NCBI GenBank assembly: GCA_902810755.1
Contig: CADDYT010000113.1
Span: forward strand, 1-20,885
Reading direction: 5' to 3'
Source: Chloroflexota bacterium
Lineage (GTDB): Bacteria > Chloroflexota > Ktedonobacteria > Ktedonobacterales > Ktedonobacteraceae
Length of the DNA stretch: 20,885 nucleotides
In this document: positions 1 through 6,486 of the stretch, piece after piece
How the letters are laid out: every line of letters starts with the position of its first letter
Numbering within the stretch: the first letter of the stretch is position 1
Position numbers and translations under genes: made by a program
Notes under the pieces: generated by a model
Told to the model about the DNA's origin: nothing
The model's database searches: none
Seen by the model: the letters and a program-made list of their open reading frames with translations, nothing else

Positions 1-4
1 ACAA

Positions 5-51
5 AAAGAGCGGGTACATGGTGAGAGAGCTTCACCATGTACCCGCTCTTT
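5..51. terminator. Long perfect hairpin, probable intrinsic terminator
   Basis: Two perfectly complementary 20-nt arms (5-24 and 32-51) surround a 7-nt loop. The right arm ends in TTT, and read on the minus strand the hairpin is followed by TTTTT, so it could stop transcription in either direction. It probably ends a gene lying left of the window and insulates the YceI gene. The structure is seen directly; the terminator role is inferred. Confidence 0.75.
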
Positions 52-105
52 AGTCTGAAAAACCTATCATAGAACGCTAGAAAACGCTATGTTTCGCTAT
101 ATTTC

Positions 106-624
106 TTGAAACTAGTTTCGAACACCCTTGTCGAGTTTGTCGCCAAACATATGATGATTACGACCGTCAGGGGACGTTTCGGCGGCGTGCAAGGCACCAT
201 TGTTCTCGACGAGGCCAACCCGGCCAACTCTTCGGTCGAGGTGGAGATCGATGTCAGCACGATCAATTCGGGCGTGGAGTATCGCGACAATCACCTGAAA
301 TCGGCGGACTTCTTTGAGGTCGAGAAATTCCCGAAGATGACGTTCAAAAGCACCCGCGTCGAGCCGGAGGGCAGCGATCGAGCAAAGGTAAGCGGTAACC
401 TGACCATTCGTGATGTAACCCGTGAGGTGACGCTGGATACAGAACTCACGGGGCGCGGCAAGAATCCAATGGGCCAGGAGGTTGTTGCCTTCGAGGCAAG
501 GACGACAGTCAACCGCAAAGATTTCGGGCTGAACTGGAATGTGGCCCTGGAAACCGGCGGCTTCCTGGTCAACGACAACATCAAGATTGAAATTGCCGCC
601 GAGGCGATCAAGCAGAATTCATAA
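106..624 (+). CDS. YceI-family lipid-binding-like protein
   Basis: This 172-residue protein matches the YceI-like family, small lipocalin-like beta-barrels that bind polyisoprenoid or other amphiphilic lipids. Recognisable parts are VEFVAKHMMITTVRGRF near residues 9-25, the DNHLKSADFFEVEKFP stretch near 61-76 and the DFGLNWN stretch near 138-144. No signal peptide is visible, so it is predicted cytoplasmic. The start is doubtful: the first usable codon is TTG at 106, there is no ribosome site before it, and an in-frame stop lies at 70-72. The family's usual N-terminal D-P-x-H-S strand reads V-S-N-T-L here, so the N-terminus may be eroded. The 3' end overlaps the convergent permease gene by 17 bp. 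The family call is secure; the specific role is unknown. Confidence 0.85.
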   Translation: MKLVSNTLVEFVAKHMMITTVRGRFGGVQGTIVLDEANPANSSVEVEIDVSTINSGVEYRDNHLKSADFFEVEKFPKMTFKSTRVEPEGSDRAKVSGNLTIRDVTREVTLDTELTGRGKNPMGQEVVAFEARTTVNRKDFGLNWNVALETGGFLVNDNIKIEIAAEAIKQNS

Positions 625-1642
625 CTTTTCCTTTTCTATCAGCTTTCGGCTTTGGTTCGCTGCGCAGGCGTGGGTCTGCGATTTCGTCGATGCCGTTGTT
701 GATGAGGGCGAGGCCCGCGCCCAGCAAGGCGATGCAGAGGCCGGGAGGCACGAACCACCACCACATGCCCAGGAAAAGCGCGTCGTCCTTTTGCGCCCAG
801 TAGAACAGGCTGCCCCAGCTGACGGTGGTGGCATCGCCGAGGCCGAGAAACTCCAGCGAAGCTTCCGCCAGGATAACATAAAGCGTGGTGCTGACAAAGT
901 TGGCGGCCACAATCGAAATCTCGTTGGGGAAAATCTCAAAAAAGATGATGCGCCAGACGCTTTCTCCGCTGGCGCGAGCAGCCGTCACAAACTCGCGGCT
1001 GCGCATCGAAAGCGTCTGCGAGCGCAGCACGCGCGCTCCCCATGCCCAGCTGGTGAAGGTAATCACCAGCGAGATGGTCAGCGGGCCGCGCGGGAAGTAC
1101 GAGGCCAGCACGATAGCCAGCGGCAGCGCGGGCAGCACCAGAAAAACGTTGGTGAGCAGCGAGAGTATCTCGTCGATGATGCCGCCGAAGTAGCCGCCGA
1201 TCAGACCGACAACGACGGAGACCATCGTTACCAGAAAGCCGGTCAGAAATCCCCAGAAGATGGAGGTGCGTGTCCCCACGACGAGCTGGCTGAAGATATC
1301 CTGTCCCAGGGTGGTCGTGCCGAGCAGGTGCTTTGACGATGGGGCCGCATTGGAGAGCGTGGAGAGCGTGTTGGGGTCCTGGCGAATGAACAACGGCCCG
1401 ACGATGGCGACCAGTACGAAAAAGCCGACGATGCCGACTCCCAGGCTCACCTTCCTGTTGATGGTTATCCGTATCCAGAGGTTGCGCAGGCCGTTGAAGA
1501 AGCGCAGGTACGGCGGCGTATTCAATAGCAGTCCGGTTGGAGAGACATACATTGTGGCAGAGCCGCCGTTGAGGGCAATATCCGGCTGTTTTACCATCGA
1601 ACTGTCTTTGCTCTGTGTCGCTTGCTGTGGCAAATCTTTCAT
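608..1642 (-). CDS. ABC importer permease, DppC/OppC type
   Basis: This 344-residue inner-membrane permease belongs to the dipeptide/oligopeptide/nickel (DppC/OppC) family. A hydrophilic N-terminus of about 65 residues precedes the first membrane helix (near 66-86), then a periplasmic-side loop containing the family's LLGTTTLGQDIFSQL stretch, and four to five further helices. The cytoplasmic EAA-like loop, which docks an ATPase, is REFVTAARASGESVWRIIF followed by FPN. The ATG overlaps the stop of the upstream permease gene as ATGA, indicating translational coupling. The N-terminal extension is long for the family, and internal ATGs near residues 16 and 31 could be the real start. No OppD/OppF ATPase genes follow; the next gene is the convergent YceI gene. 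The substrate could be peptides, oligosaccharides or muropeptides; context favours the last two, but only by inference. Confidence 0.93.
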   Translation of the reverse strand: MKDLPQQATQSKDSSMVKQPDIALNGGSATMYVSPTGLLLNTPPYLRFFNGLRNLWIRITINRKVSLGVGIVGFFVLVAIVGPLFIRQDPNTLSTLSNAAPSSKHLLGTTTLGQDIFSQLVVGTRTSIFWGFLTGFLVTMVSVVVGLIGGYFGGIIDEILSLLTNVFLVLPALPLAIVLASYFPRGPLTISLVITFTSWAWGARVLRSQTLSMRSREFVTAARASGESVWRIIFFEIFPNEISIVAANFVSTTLYVILAEASLEFLGLGDATTVSWGSLFYWAQKDDALFLGMWWWFVPPGLCIALLGAGLALINNGIDEIADPRLRSEPKPKADRKGKVMNSA

Positions 1643-2640
1643 GCTTCAGCCCCCCTGTCCAGGCGCACGCGCGGGTCGAGAACGACATACAACAGATCGG
1701 CCAGGAAGTTGGCGCCCATGACGGCTGCGGCGATAATCAGGAAAATGCCTTGCAGCAGGGGATAATCCTGCCCCTGCACGGCCTGCAGCAGCGAGAAGCC
1801 GATGCCGGGATAGGAGAAGACGATCTCGGTCAGCAACTGGCCGCTGACGACGAAGCCGATGGCCAGCGCGAAGCCCGTTACATTGGGCAAAATGGCGTTG
1901 CGGGCCGCGTAGGCGAACATGATGCGGCGCGAAGAGAGGCCTTTGGCCTGCGCCATCAGGATATAGTCTTCGGAGAGCGTGGTAATCATCGAGTTGCGCA
2001 TGACCAGCATCCAGCCGGCGATCGAGGAGATGATGAGCGTGAGCGCGGGCAGGATGGCGTGGTAGATGGCGCTGGTGATAAACGCGGGCGTCCAGCCGAT
2101 GTCGAGCGTGGTGTCATAGCCGTCCGAGAAGGGGAACCAGCCCAGGCGGAAGCCGAAGATGTAGAGAATAATCAGGGCGAGCCAGAAATAGGGGATGGCT
2201 GAAATAAAGGTCATCAGCGGCGAAATGGTGGCGTCGAAGATGGAGCCGCGCCGCCAGGCCATGAAAATGCCGATCAGACAGCCCAGCGAGAAGCTGATCA
2301 CGACGGCAACGCTGCCCAGCACCAGCGACCAGCGAATATCCTGTGAGATGACATCGCTCACCGCCGTCGGGTAGTAGGTGAATGACAGCCCTAAATTGCC
2401 GGTCAGCAGGTTGTGCAGATAGCTGACGTACTGCACCCACAACGGGTCATGCGTATCGATGCCAAAGGCCGCCTGCAACGCCTTCAACGCGGCTGGCGAG
2501 ATCGGCCCCTGCCGCTCGAAACGGCCCAGCAGCGCCTGCGCCGGGTCGCCCGGAGCCAGCCGGGGAATGAAAAAGTTGAGCGTGACCGAGGCCCAGAGGG
2601 CAACAAGATAGAAAATAATACGCCGGAGGATGTGACGCAT
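1639..2640 (-). CDS. ABC importer permease, DppB/OppB type
   Basis: This 333-residue permease is the DppB/OppB partner of the downstream gene. The N-terminus MRHILRRIIFYLVALW leads into the first helix, followed by the family's FFIPRLAPGDPA stretch, a large external loop, and about five more helices. The EAA-like loop reads EDYILMAQAKGLSSRRIMF followed by NAILP. A longer frame exists upstream, but ATG at 2640 is preferred because GGGAG lies just before it and the helix begins immediately, as in homologues. The stop overlaps the next ATG by 4 nt. It lies about 155 nt downstream of the binding-protein gene, separated by a hairpin that may reduce permease expression relative to the binding protein. 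Confidence 0.94.
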   Translation of the reverse strand: MRHILRRIIFYLVALWASVTLNFFIPRLAPGDPAQALLGRFERQGPISPAALKALQAAFGIDTHDPLWVQYVSYLHNLLTGNLGLSFTYYPTAVSDVISQDIRWSLVLGSVAVVISFSLGCLIGIFMAWRRGSIFDATISPLMTFISAIPYFWLALIILYIFGFRLGWFPFSDGYDTTLDIGWTPAFITSAIYHAILPALTLIISSIAGWMLVMRNSMITTLSEDYILMAQAKGLSSRRIMFAYAARNAILPNVTGFALAIGFVVSGQLLTEIVFSYPGIGFSLLQAVQGQDYPLLQGIFLIIAAAVMGANFLADLLYVVLDPRVRLDRGAEA

Positions 2641-2733
2641 CTCGTAACTCCCTTTTGACAGACAGGCTTTTCGCGCTCGCTCATCATCTGCATCCACGCA
2701 GGTTTGTTTTATCATATCTCATTTGCTGACAGA

Positions 2734-2760
2734 AGGGGATGGCAATGGTTGCCATCCCCT
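2734..2760 (-). terminator. Intercistronic hairpin between binding protein and permeases
   Basis: A 12-bp perfect stem (2734-2745 with 2749-2760) closes on a 3-nt loop, about 35 nt after the stop of the binding-protein gene. On the minus strand only a weak TTCTGT tail follows. It is more likely a partial terminator or 3'-end-stabilising hairpin that gives binding protein in excess over permeases than a full stop. The structure is seen; the role is inferred from similar importer operons. Confidence 0.7.
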
Positions 2761-2794
2761 CTGCTGGCGGAGAGCCGCCGGCTGATGGGACGCG

Positions 2795-4474
2795 CTACGC
2801 GGGTACCAGATGTGTGATAATCACCACGTTGTCAGGAGCGGAGTACGCGGCGCCAACCGCGTACGGGTTGTTCTGGTCGGGCCAGCCGGTGAAGTTCTTC
2901 GTGCTGTACTCGTACCAGGAGGCCGCGTTGACCAGTGGGATGTTGGGCAACTCGGTGGCGTAGATCTTCTCAATGCCCTGAATGGCCTGCATCTGCACAT
3001 TGGGATCGGTGGTGGTGGCGTACTCCTGCAACAGCTTATCTGTCGTCGGATCCTTCCACCGGCCCCAGTTGTAGCCGTTGGGAGAGAGATTCGCGCTGTT
3101 CAGATGCGTGTTGTACAGGTAGAACGGCGACGGGCCACCGAAGAGGCCGCCGATCAGCAGGTCGAAACCGGCGTTAGCGCGCGCTGTAGCATAGGCATTG
3201 AACGAGATGTCGTTGATGGTGATGTTGAAGCCGACGCTATCCAGGTTCTGCTTGATGATCTGGGCCATCGTCTCCCAGTCCGTCCAACCGGAGACGACAT
3301 CCAGCCCGAAAGCCAGCTTCTTGCCGTTCTTGTCGGCAAAGACGCCATCCGAACCCTTTGTGAAACCGGCGCTTTGCAGCAACTGCTGGGCCTGAGCAAC
3401 GTTGGGCGTGGTGGGAGTGTTGGCGTAGGCCGGGTCGAGGTAGTTCTTCTGGTTGGGCAGGATCAGCCCGGTTGTGCTGGCCGGCGCGACATAGCCGCTT
3501 TCGGCCTGGTTCGCCATCTGCTGGCGGTCAAGCGCGGCGCTGATGGCCTGACGCACACTCACCAGGTTGAACGGGTACTTCGTCAGGTTCACATAGAGCG
3601 TGAACATGTCGGTCGGGGCCATCCAGTAGTGGTTGTGGGCCGGGTCTTTCGCCACAAAGGTGTTGTTCAGGTCGGGCGCGAAGAAGCTGCCCCAGTCGAT
3701 CTGACCGGCCATCAACTTCAGTTGCAGCGTGTTGTTGTCCTTCACCGACGGGTACTGCAACTCGTCGACCTTCACCCTGTCCGCCTGCCAGTAGCCAGGG
3801 TTGCGGTCATAGATGAGCAGCGAAGGCGAGAACTTCGTCAGCTTGAACGGGCCGGTGCCGATGGGAGGATCATCGGCGAACCTGGTAGGATCACCGGCGC
3901 TGGCGAAGATGTGCTGCGGAACGATGTAGGTCTGACCGGCGATGTACCACAGCAGCGGCGGATAGGCCTTTTTGAAGGTCATGGTTACCGTATTGGCGTC
4001 CGGCGCAGTGACGCTGGTGAGGTAGTTCCACAGCCCGTTGATATCGGCTGCCGGGTACTGCTTGAGCATGTTGAAGGTGAATGCGACATCGTTGGCGCTG
4101 AACGGCTGTCCATCCGACCACTTGACGCCCTGACGGATGGTGAAGGTCAACTGCGTGGAGTCGCTGTTGTACTGGTAGCTGGTTGCCAGCCAGGGGGTGG
4201 TCGTGCCATTGGCCCTGTCGAAGAAGTACAGGGTTTCGTAGACCATACCCTGAATGCCGGAGTCGGGGCTGGTGTTATACGGGCTAAACGCCCTGGTGAA
4301 GTCTGAGCCGACCTGCGCGCCAATGGTGAGAATGTGCTTCTGACTGGTGGTAGTGCTGCTCTGCCCGTTGCCGCCACAGGCCGCGAGCGCAAGCACGAGA
4401 ATGACCAGGAGGGTAGACAGGACGGCAAAGGCTCTGGCCTTCGGAGGGACCGAAGACAGTGTGTTGGGAGCCAT
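2795..4474 (-). CDS. Extracellular solute-binding lipoprotein, SBP family 5
   Basis: This 559-residue binding protein of the peptide/nickel/oligosaccharide ABC importer family (SBP_bac_5) captures substrate outside the membrane. The N-terminus has a basic start, a hydrophobic stretch (about 16-32) and the lipobox L-A-A-C with lipidated Cys33, followed by a flexible Gly/Ser/Thr linker. The mature part has the family stretch LTFTIRQGVKWSDGQPFSAN (near 112-131), then VAFTFNML and later AISAALDRQQMANQ. The start is firm: TAGGAGG lies 6 nt before the ATG. It heads an operon with two permeases. A candidate promoter (-35 TTGACA at 4917-4912, -10 TACAGT at 4894-4889) would give a leader of about 400 nt with several operator-like sites. 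The substrate cannot be read from sequence; neighbouring genes suggest amino-sugar oligomers or muropeptides. Confidence 0.93.
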   Translation of the reverse strand: MAPNTLSSVPPKARAFAVLSTLLVILVLALAACGGNGQSSTTTSQKHILTIGAQVGSDFTRAFSPYNTSPDSGIQGMVYETLYFFDRANGTTTPWLATSYQYNSDSTQLTFTIRQGVKWSDGQPFSANDVAFTFNMLKQYPAADINGLWNYLTSVTAPDANTVTMTFKKAYPPLLWYIAGQTYIVPQHIFASAGDPTRFADDPPIGTGPFKLTKFSPSLLIYDRNPGYWQADRVKVDELQYPSVKDNNTLQLKLMAGQIDWGSFFAPDLNNTFVAKDPAHNHYWMAPTDMFTLYVNLTKYPFNLVSVRQAISAALDRQQMANQAESGYVAPASTTGLILPNQKNYLDPAYANTPTTPNVAQAQQLLQSAGFTKGSDGVFADKNGKKLAFGLDVVSGWTDWETMAQIIKQNLDSVGFNITINDISFNAYATARANAGFDLLIGGLFGGPSPFYLYNTHLNSANLSPNGYNWGRWKDPTTDKLLQEYATTTDPNVQMQAIQGIEKIYATELPNIPLVNAASWYEYSTKNFTGWPDQNNPYAVGAAYSAPDNVVIITHLVPA

Positions 4475-4650
4475 ACGAAACCTCCTAACATCGGATTGTG
4501 AATTCTTTCACGAATCCCGCAAAATAGTCGATAGTAGCGATCCAATCGACTGCCGTAGCTGAGAAGAGTATGAGCGGTGCGGGCGCTCACCCTGCCAGGT
4601 ATGCGCTACGATTGTCTGTCAACGCCTGTTGCTACAGGACGACATGCTTA

Positions 4651-4690
4651 CAAAAAGAATTCCGAAGAGGTGCGGAACGCTCCGCCGGGT
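4651..4690 (-). promoter_or_regulatory. Possible alternative hairpins in importer leader
   Basis: Read on the minus strand, inside the predicted leader of the binding-protein mRNA, two short stems overlap: GCGGA-GCGT-TCCGC and TTCCG-CACCTCTT-CGGAA, the second followed by TTCTTTTT. They share the TCCGC segment and cannot form together, an arrangement seen in attenuators. Both stems are only 5 bp, so this is weak evidence. Confidence 0.2.
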
Positions 4691-4835
4691 TTTTTGCCTG
4701 TCAAGCAATGGGTCTATACACGTACTGGCATCCTTCCCTCTGCCGATTGCCGATGACCGGGACACCAGCGTTCTCCTGTTTCCGGCTCACCCTCCTTTCT
4801 GGCAACAGATACCTCTATCGTCACACTGGTATCAT

Positions 4836-4864
4836 GGTATATACCTGCTATTGTATGTACCAAT
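4836..4864. promoter_or_regulatory. Two more GntR-type operator candidates in importer leader
   Basis: A perfect palindrome GGTATATACC lies at 4836-4845. At 4849-4864 the minus strand reads ATTGGTACATACAATA, which resembles the NagR/YvoA operator of Bacillus (recalled as ATTGGTATAGACAACT) at about 12 of 16 positions. Both lie just downstream of the predicted start of the importer transcript, where a repressor could block elongation. Match counts were made by eye against recalled consensus sequences. Confidence 0.4.
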
Positions 4865-4888
4865 CCTTCCAGATAATCTCTGTACACA

Positions 4889-4917
4889 ACTGTACCCTGT
4901 CTCTTTGAATTTGTCAA
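4889..4917 (-). promoter_or_regulatory. Predicted sigma-70 promoter of importer operon
   Basis: On the minus strand a perfect -35 TTGACA (4917-4912) is followed after 17 nt by TACAGT (4894-4889), a 4 of 6 match to TATAAT. Transcription would start near 4882, roughly 400 nt before the binding-protein ATG. An operator-like sequence abuts the -35. Confidence 0.5.
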
Positions 4918-4932
4918 GTCATCTAGACCACT
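4917..4932. promoter_or_regulatory. dre/NagR-like operator candidate
   Basis: AGTCATCTAGACCACT matches the DasR/NagR-type palindrome (recalled form ACTGGTCTAGACCAGT) at about 11-12 of 16 positions, with the TCTAGACCA core intact. It touches the -35 of the minus-strand importer promoter and contains the -35 candidate of a plus-strand promoter, so one bound GntR dimer could control both directions. The regulator would be the GntR protein encoded at 8050-8796. Confidence 0.5.
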
Positions 4933-4952
4933 AGACAGGATTGTTGTAAAAT
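4924..4952 (+). promoter_or_regulatory. Possible plus-strand promoter towards nagB-II
   Basis: TAGACC (4924-4929; 4 of 6 to TTGACA) and TAAAAT (4947-4952; 5 of 6 to TATAAT) are spaced by 17 nt. It would drive transcription towards the deaminase gene across about 430 nt of palindromic repeat. The -35 lies in the operator candidate. No closer promoter to the deaminase is obvious. Confidence 0.35.
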
Positions 4953-4986
4953 TTTGATGAGAATATGCTTGCATGTCATGAAAAAC

Positions 4987-5076
4987 TGGCCCCAACGTGT
5001 CATACTGAGCGGCAAAGAGCCGTTAGCCCTGAGTGCAGCGAAGGGGAAGCATCTGAGCGTGGGGCCATGTCACATA
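4987..5076. repeat. Interspersed GAGCG/AGCGAA palindromic repeat
   Basis: This noncoding block contains the unit GTCATACTGAGCG and a degenerate TGAGTGCAGCGAAG, bracketed by ACTGGCCCCAACG and CGTGGGGCC as an imperfect inverted repeat. The same family recurs at 5229-5345, 8816-8920 and 19963-20075. Similar sequences are known as dispersed intergenic repeats in several bacterial groups; their mobilising enzyme is not in this window. Confidence 0.6.
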
Positions 5077-5077
5077 A

Positions 5078-5224
5078 GCGTTAACTGAAGCCAGTGCGAG
5101 CGCGACGCAGGCCAGCCGCAAGGGATGGCCCTACTATAGACGACCGCTCCACCAGCGGCACGACCGCCTCGTGGAGAGTAGGGCCACCCCTTGCGGCTGG
5201 CCTGGGGCGGCCTGAAGTGAACGC
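5078..5224. repeat. 147-bp palindromic element, copy 1
   Basis: The element begins GCGTTAACTGAAGCC and ends GGCCTGAAGTGAACGC, which are imperfect terminal inverted repeats. Inside, GGCCAGCCGCAAGGG and GGCCCTACT on the left pair with AGTAGGGCC and CCCTTGCGGCTGGCC on the right, around a divergent core of about 40 nt. A second copy of exactly the same length lies at 8998-9144. No coding capacity is evident. It resembles a MITE or REP-like structured repeat. Confidence 0.75.
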
Positions 5225-5228
5225 TTCT

Positions 5229-5345
5229 GGGGCCATGTCATGCGGAGCGAGAGCGAAGCATGCTATGAGAAACCATCGTGGACATGTTATGCTGAGCGTA
5301 GCGAAGGATGACATGCGAAGGGGCGGCGTTTTTTACGGCATGACA
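5229..5345. repeat. Interspersed GAGCG/AGCGAA repeat block
   Basis: Two tandem units are visible: GCCATGTCATGCGGAGCGA with GCGAAGCATG, then ACATGTTATGCTGAGCGTA with GCGAAGGATGACATG, which is itself an inverted repeat (CATGTTAT/ATGACATG type). The block ends in TTTTTTACGGCATGACA, much like the end of the related block near 8921-8936. It is intergenic and lies just upstream of the deaminase gene. Confidence 0.6.
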
Positions 5346-5389
5346 CGGCTCATATCATTGACTGCTTATAGCCATAAATGGAGGAGTAT

Positions 5390-6427
5390 ATGACATCGCT
5401 GCTGGAACAGGAAATTGCCAGCCAACCGGAGGGCATTGCCCGGCTGCTGGAACGCGAAAGGGAGCATGTAGCGCAGATTGTCAGGGAGTTGCCGCCTTTC
5501 AACTACATCTTGATTGCCGCTCGTGGTTCGTCGGACCATGCCGCGACCTACGCGCAATATGTGTGGGGGGCGCTGGCGGGCTATCCCGTCGCCCTCGCCA
5601 CGCCCTCGCTGCACACGCTGTACCGGACGCCGCCGCGTCTTGAGGGCGCGCTGATCGTCGGCATTTCGCAATCAGGCCAGTCGCCGGATATTCTGACCGT
5701 TGTGGAAGAGGGCGTGCGTCAGGGCCGTCCCACGCTCGCCATCACCAACGATAGCGCATCTCCGCTGGCGGCGGTGGCCAACCACGTGGTCGAATTGCAC
5801 GCGGGCCTCGAGCGCAGCGTGGCGGCGACGAAGACCTACACGGCCCAGCTTGCCGTCATGGCTCTCTTCGCCGCTGTCTGGAACGGCGATCCCGCGCGTA
5901 TGGCCGAACTGCAGTCCCTGCCGCAGGCAATGGAGGCCACGCTGCACCTCAACGCGGAGAGCATAGCTCGCCGGGTTGAACGCTACTGTTACATGGATGG
6001 TTGTGTGGTCATCGGGCGCGGCTACAACTATGCCACCGCCTTCGAGCTTGCTCTCAAGCTGAAGGAATTGACCTACATCATGGTGACGGCCTATTCTTCG
6101 GCTGACTTCCGGCACGGCCCTATCGCCACCATTCACGAGGGCCTGCCCGTTCTTCTGGTTATGCCAGCAGGCGCATCCTTCGACGATATGCTCGCGCTCG
6201 CGCACGACCTGCGCCAGCGTGGGGCCGAACTGCTGATCGTCTCCGAGGCCCGGCAGGCGCTGGCGCTGGCGAAGACGCCCCTACCCATTGTACCTGCCGT
6301 TGCAGAGTGGCTTAGCCCGCTCATCACCGTTCTTCCCGGCCAGCAAATGGCGCTCTCCCTCGCGCTTGCGAAAGGGCTGAATCCCGACCTGCCGCGCGGC
6401 CTGCAGAAAGTGACAAAAACACGATAA
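5390..6427 (+). CDS. nagB-II: NagB-II type glucosamine-6-phosphate deaminase (double SIS domain)
   Basis: This 345-residue protein with two SIS domains (about 38-165 and 200-330) resembles the isomerase half of GlmS without a glutaminase domain. It closely follows the pattern of the NagB-II deaminases first described in Shewanella: EQEIASQPE at the N-terminus, ARGSSDHA (44-51), GISQSGQSPD (91-100), VAATKTY (144-150), GRGYNYATAFELALKLKE (209-226), SADFRHGP (237-244) and the C-terminal GLNPDLPRGLQKVTKT. It should convert glucosamine-6-P to fructose-6-P and ammonia in the cytoplasm, completing the NagA pathway. An in-frame ATG lies 12 nt upstream, but GGAGGAG sits just before the ATG at 5390, so this start is chosen. 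An AgaS- or FrlB-like sugar-P isomerase is the alternative. Its stop codon lies in a long palindrome shared with convergent nagA. Confidence 0.87.
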   Translation: MTSLLEQEIASQPEGIARLLEREREHVAQIVRELPPFNYILIAARGSSDHAATYAQYVWGALAGYPVALATPSLHTLYRTPPRLEGALIVGISQSGQSPDILTVVEEGVRQGRPTLAITNDSASPLAAVANHVVELHAGLERSVAATKTYTAQLAVMALFAAVWNGDPARMAELQSLPQAMEATLHLNAESIARRVERYCYMDGCVVIGRGYNYATAFELALKLKELTYIMVTAYSSADFRHGPIATIHEGLPVLLVMPAGASFDDMLALAHDLRQRGAELLIVSEARQALALAKTPLPIVPAVAEWLSPLITVLPGQQMALSLALAKGLNPDLPRGLQKVTKTR

Positions 6428-6486
6428 TGGGTATGGATGGAGAAATGCGCCCATGCGCGCATTTCCCCATCCATACCCATTATCGT
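6421..6486. terminator. Bidirectional 30-nt-arm palindrome spanning two stop codons
   Basis: Arms 6421-6450 and 6457-6486 pair at 29 of 30 positions around a 6-nt loop. The convergent nagB-II and nagA genes both end inside it, each with CGA TAA followed by TGGGTATGG, so the two coding ends are mirror copies. It probably works as a terminator or 3'-end stabiliser for both transcripts; there is no strong T-tract on either side. Confidence 0.75.

Noticed and set aside
539..1336. A 265-residue plus-strand open frame opposite the permease
   Set aside because: It is rich in Ala, Glu, Gln and Arg, antisense to a permease, and without a start signal.
2810..4306. A 498-residue plus-strand open frame opposite the binding-protein gene
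   Set aside because: It is antisense to a clear lipoprotein gene, has low-complexity Val/Gly/Arg composition, no ribosome site and no recognisable domain. It reflects the codon bias of the real gene.
4570..4934. Two overlapping plus-strand frames in the importer leader
   Set aside because: There is no ribosome site or domain, composition is Cys/Tyr-rich and unlike neighbours, and they overlap the predicted promoter and operators.
5078..5345. Repeats considered as a CRISPR array
   Set aside because: The units are palindromic, irregular in spacing and unequal, with no unique spacers of constant length and no cas genes.
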